Of a DNA stretch of 5,923 nucleotides, positions 5,686 to 5,923 are shown in pieces (position 1 is the stretch's first letter; every line of letters begins with the position of its first letter). The stretch comes from Verrucomicrobiota bacterium (GTDB lineage Bacteria; Verrucomicrobiota; Verrucomicrobiia; Opitutales; Seribacteraceae): assembly GCA_014382645.1 (NCBI GenBank), contig JACNJI010000216.1:1-5923 (forward strand), written 5' to 3'. A program made the translations under genes and the position numbers. Under the pieces are notes generated by a model. The model was not told where the DNA came from and did no database searches. It saw only the letters and a program-made list of their open reading frames with translations.

Positions 5686-5923
5686 TCAGCCAACGGAACC
5701 TTCCATCTCCATGTCGATGAGCCTTTTGAGCTCGACGCTGTACTCCATGGGGAATTCTCGAATCAAGTCGTTCACGAAACCGTTTACGCTTAGGCTCACG
5801 GCTTCCGCCTCGGTTAGTCCTCTCTGTCTCATGTAGAAAATTTGTTCAGCGTTCAATTTAGATACGCTTGCCTCGTGTTGCACCGCATTGCCGTTGCCAC
5901 GGACCGTAATGGCAGGGTAGGTG
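5686..5923 (-). CDS. sufB: Fe-S cluster assembly protein SufB, C-terminal 78 residues (enters from right edge)
   Basis: SufB is the main scaffold of the SufBC2D complex and accepts sulfur for cluster assembly. The open frame runs from the window edge to the TGA at 5686. The visible part reads [14 protein letters not shown], then [34 protein letters not shown] and a closing [11 protein letters not shown]...MEGSVG. These are the conserved C-terminal features of SufB, including the Glu of QHEA (corresponding to E. coli E434) and the EGSVG terminus. The catalytic Cys (E. coli C405) would lie just outside the window. An internal GTG at 5883 is not a start, because the family sequence continues upstream of it to the edge. 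sufD follows after 24 bp, so the two are co-transcribed. sufC is not between them, so it must lie upstream or elsewhere. Confidence 0.95.
   Translation of the reverse strand, partial: TYPAITVRGNGNAVQHEASVSKLNAEQIFYMRQRGLTEAEAVSLSVNGFVNDLIREFPMEYSVELKRLIDMEMEGSVG

Noticed and set aside
5686..5883. A separate small gene of 65 codons starting at GTG 5883
   Set aside because: The SufB reading frame continues upstream of this codon to the window edge with family sequence, so it is the tail of SufB.

Overview
The window is densely coded housekeeping DNA from a bacterial chromosome: seven protein genes, about 97% coding, no RNA gene, no mobile element and no CRISPR. The organism is most likely in the PVC superphylum, probably Verrucomicrobiota. 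This rests on recognising protein style, not on a search: a ClpP that resembles chlamydial ClpP1 rather than the canonical ClpP, a short MenE, an actinobacterial-style RpiB, and weak use of Shine-Dalgarno sites. It makes menaquinone through o-succinylbenzoate and Fe-S clusters through the SUF system.

Layout. Positions 1-536 (minus) hold the N-terminal part of IMP dehydrogenase (guaB), which runs off the left edge. A 62-bp divergent spacer separates it from the plus-strand pair menC (599-1549) and menE (1534-2706), which overlap by 16 bp and carry out consecutive steps of menaquinone synthesis. menE then meets clpP (2703-3278, minus) tail to tail, and their stop codons overlap by 4 bp.

The rest of the window is on the minus strand. 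In transcription order it reads sufB (C-terminal part only, entering from the right edge), sufD, sufT, rpiB, clpP. Spacers are 24, 7, 65 and 25 bp. sufB-sufD-sufT is a Fe-S assembly unit: SufB and SufD form the scaffold with the ATPase SufC (not in the window), and SufT is a DUF59 maturation factor. rpiB (ribose-5-phosphate isomerase B) and clpP (Clp protease subunit) may be the end of the same transcript or a separate pair, because the 65-bp sufT-rpiB gap is the only place an internal promoter would fit easily, and I see no convincing one there.

I found no clearly undescribed system. The points most worth a second look are the divergent ClpP with non-canonical N-terminus, the Ser/Glu-type RpiB active site, the lack of Shine-Dalgarno sequences before all four minus-strand genes whose context is complete plus guaB, the stop-codon overlap at menE/clpP, and a perfect 14-bp palindrome at the end of sufD.
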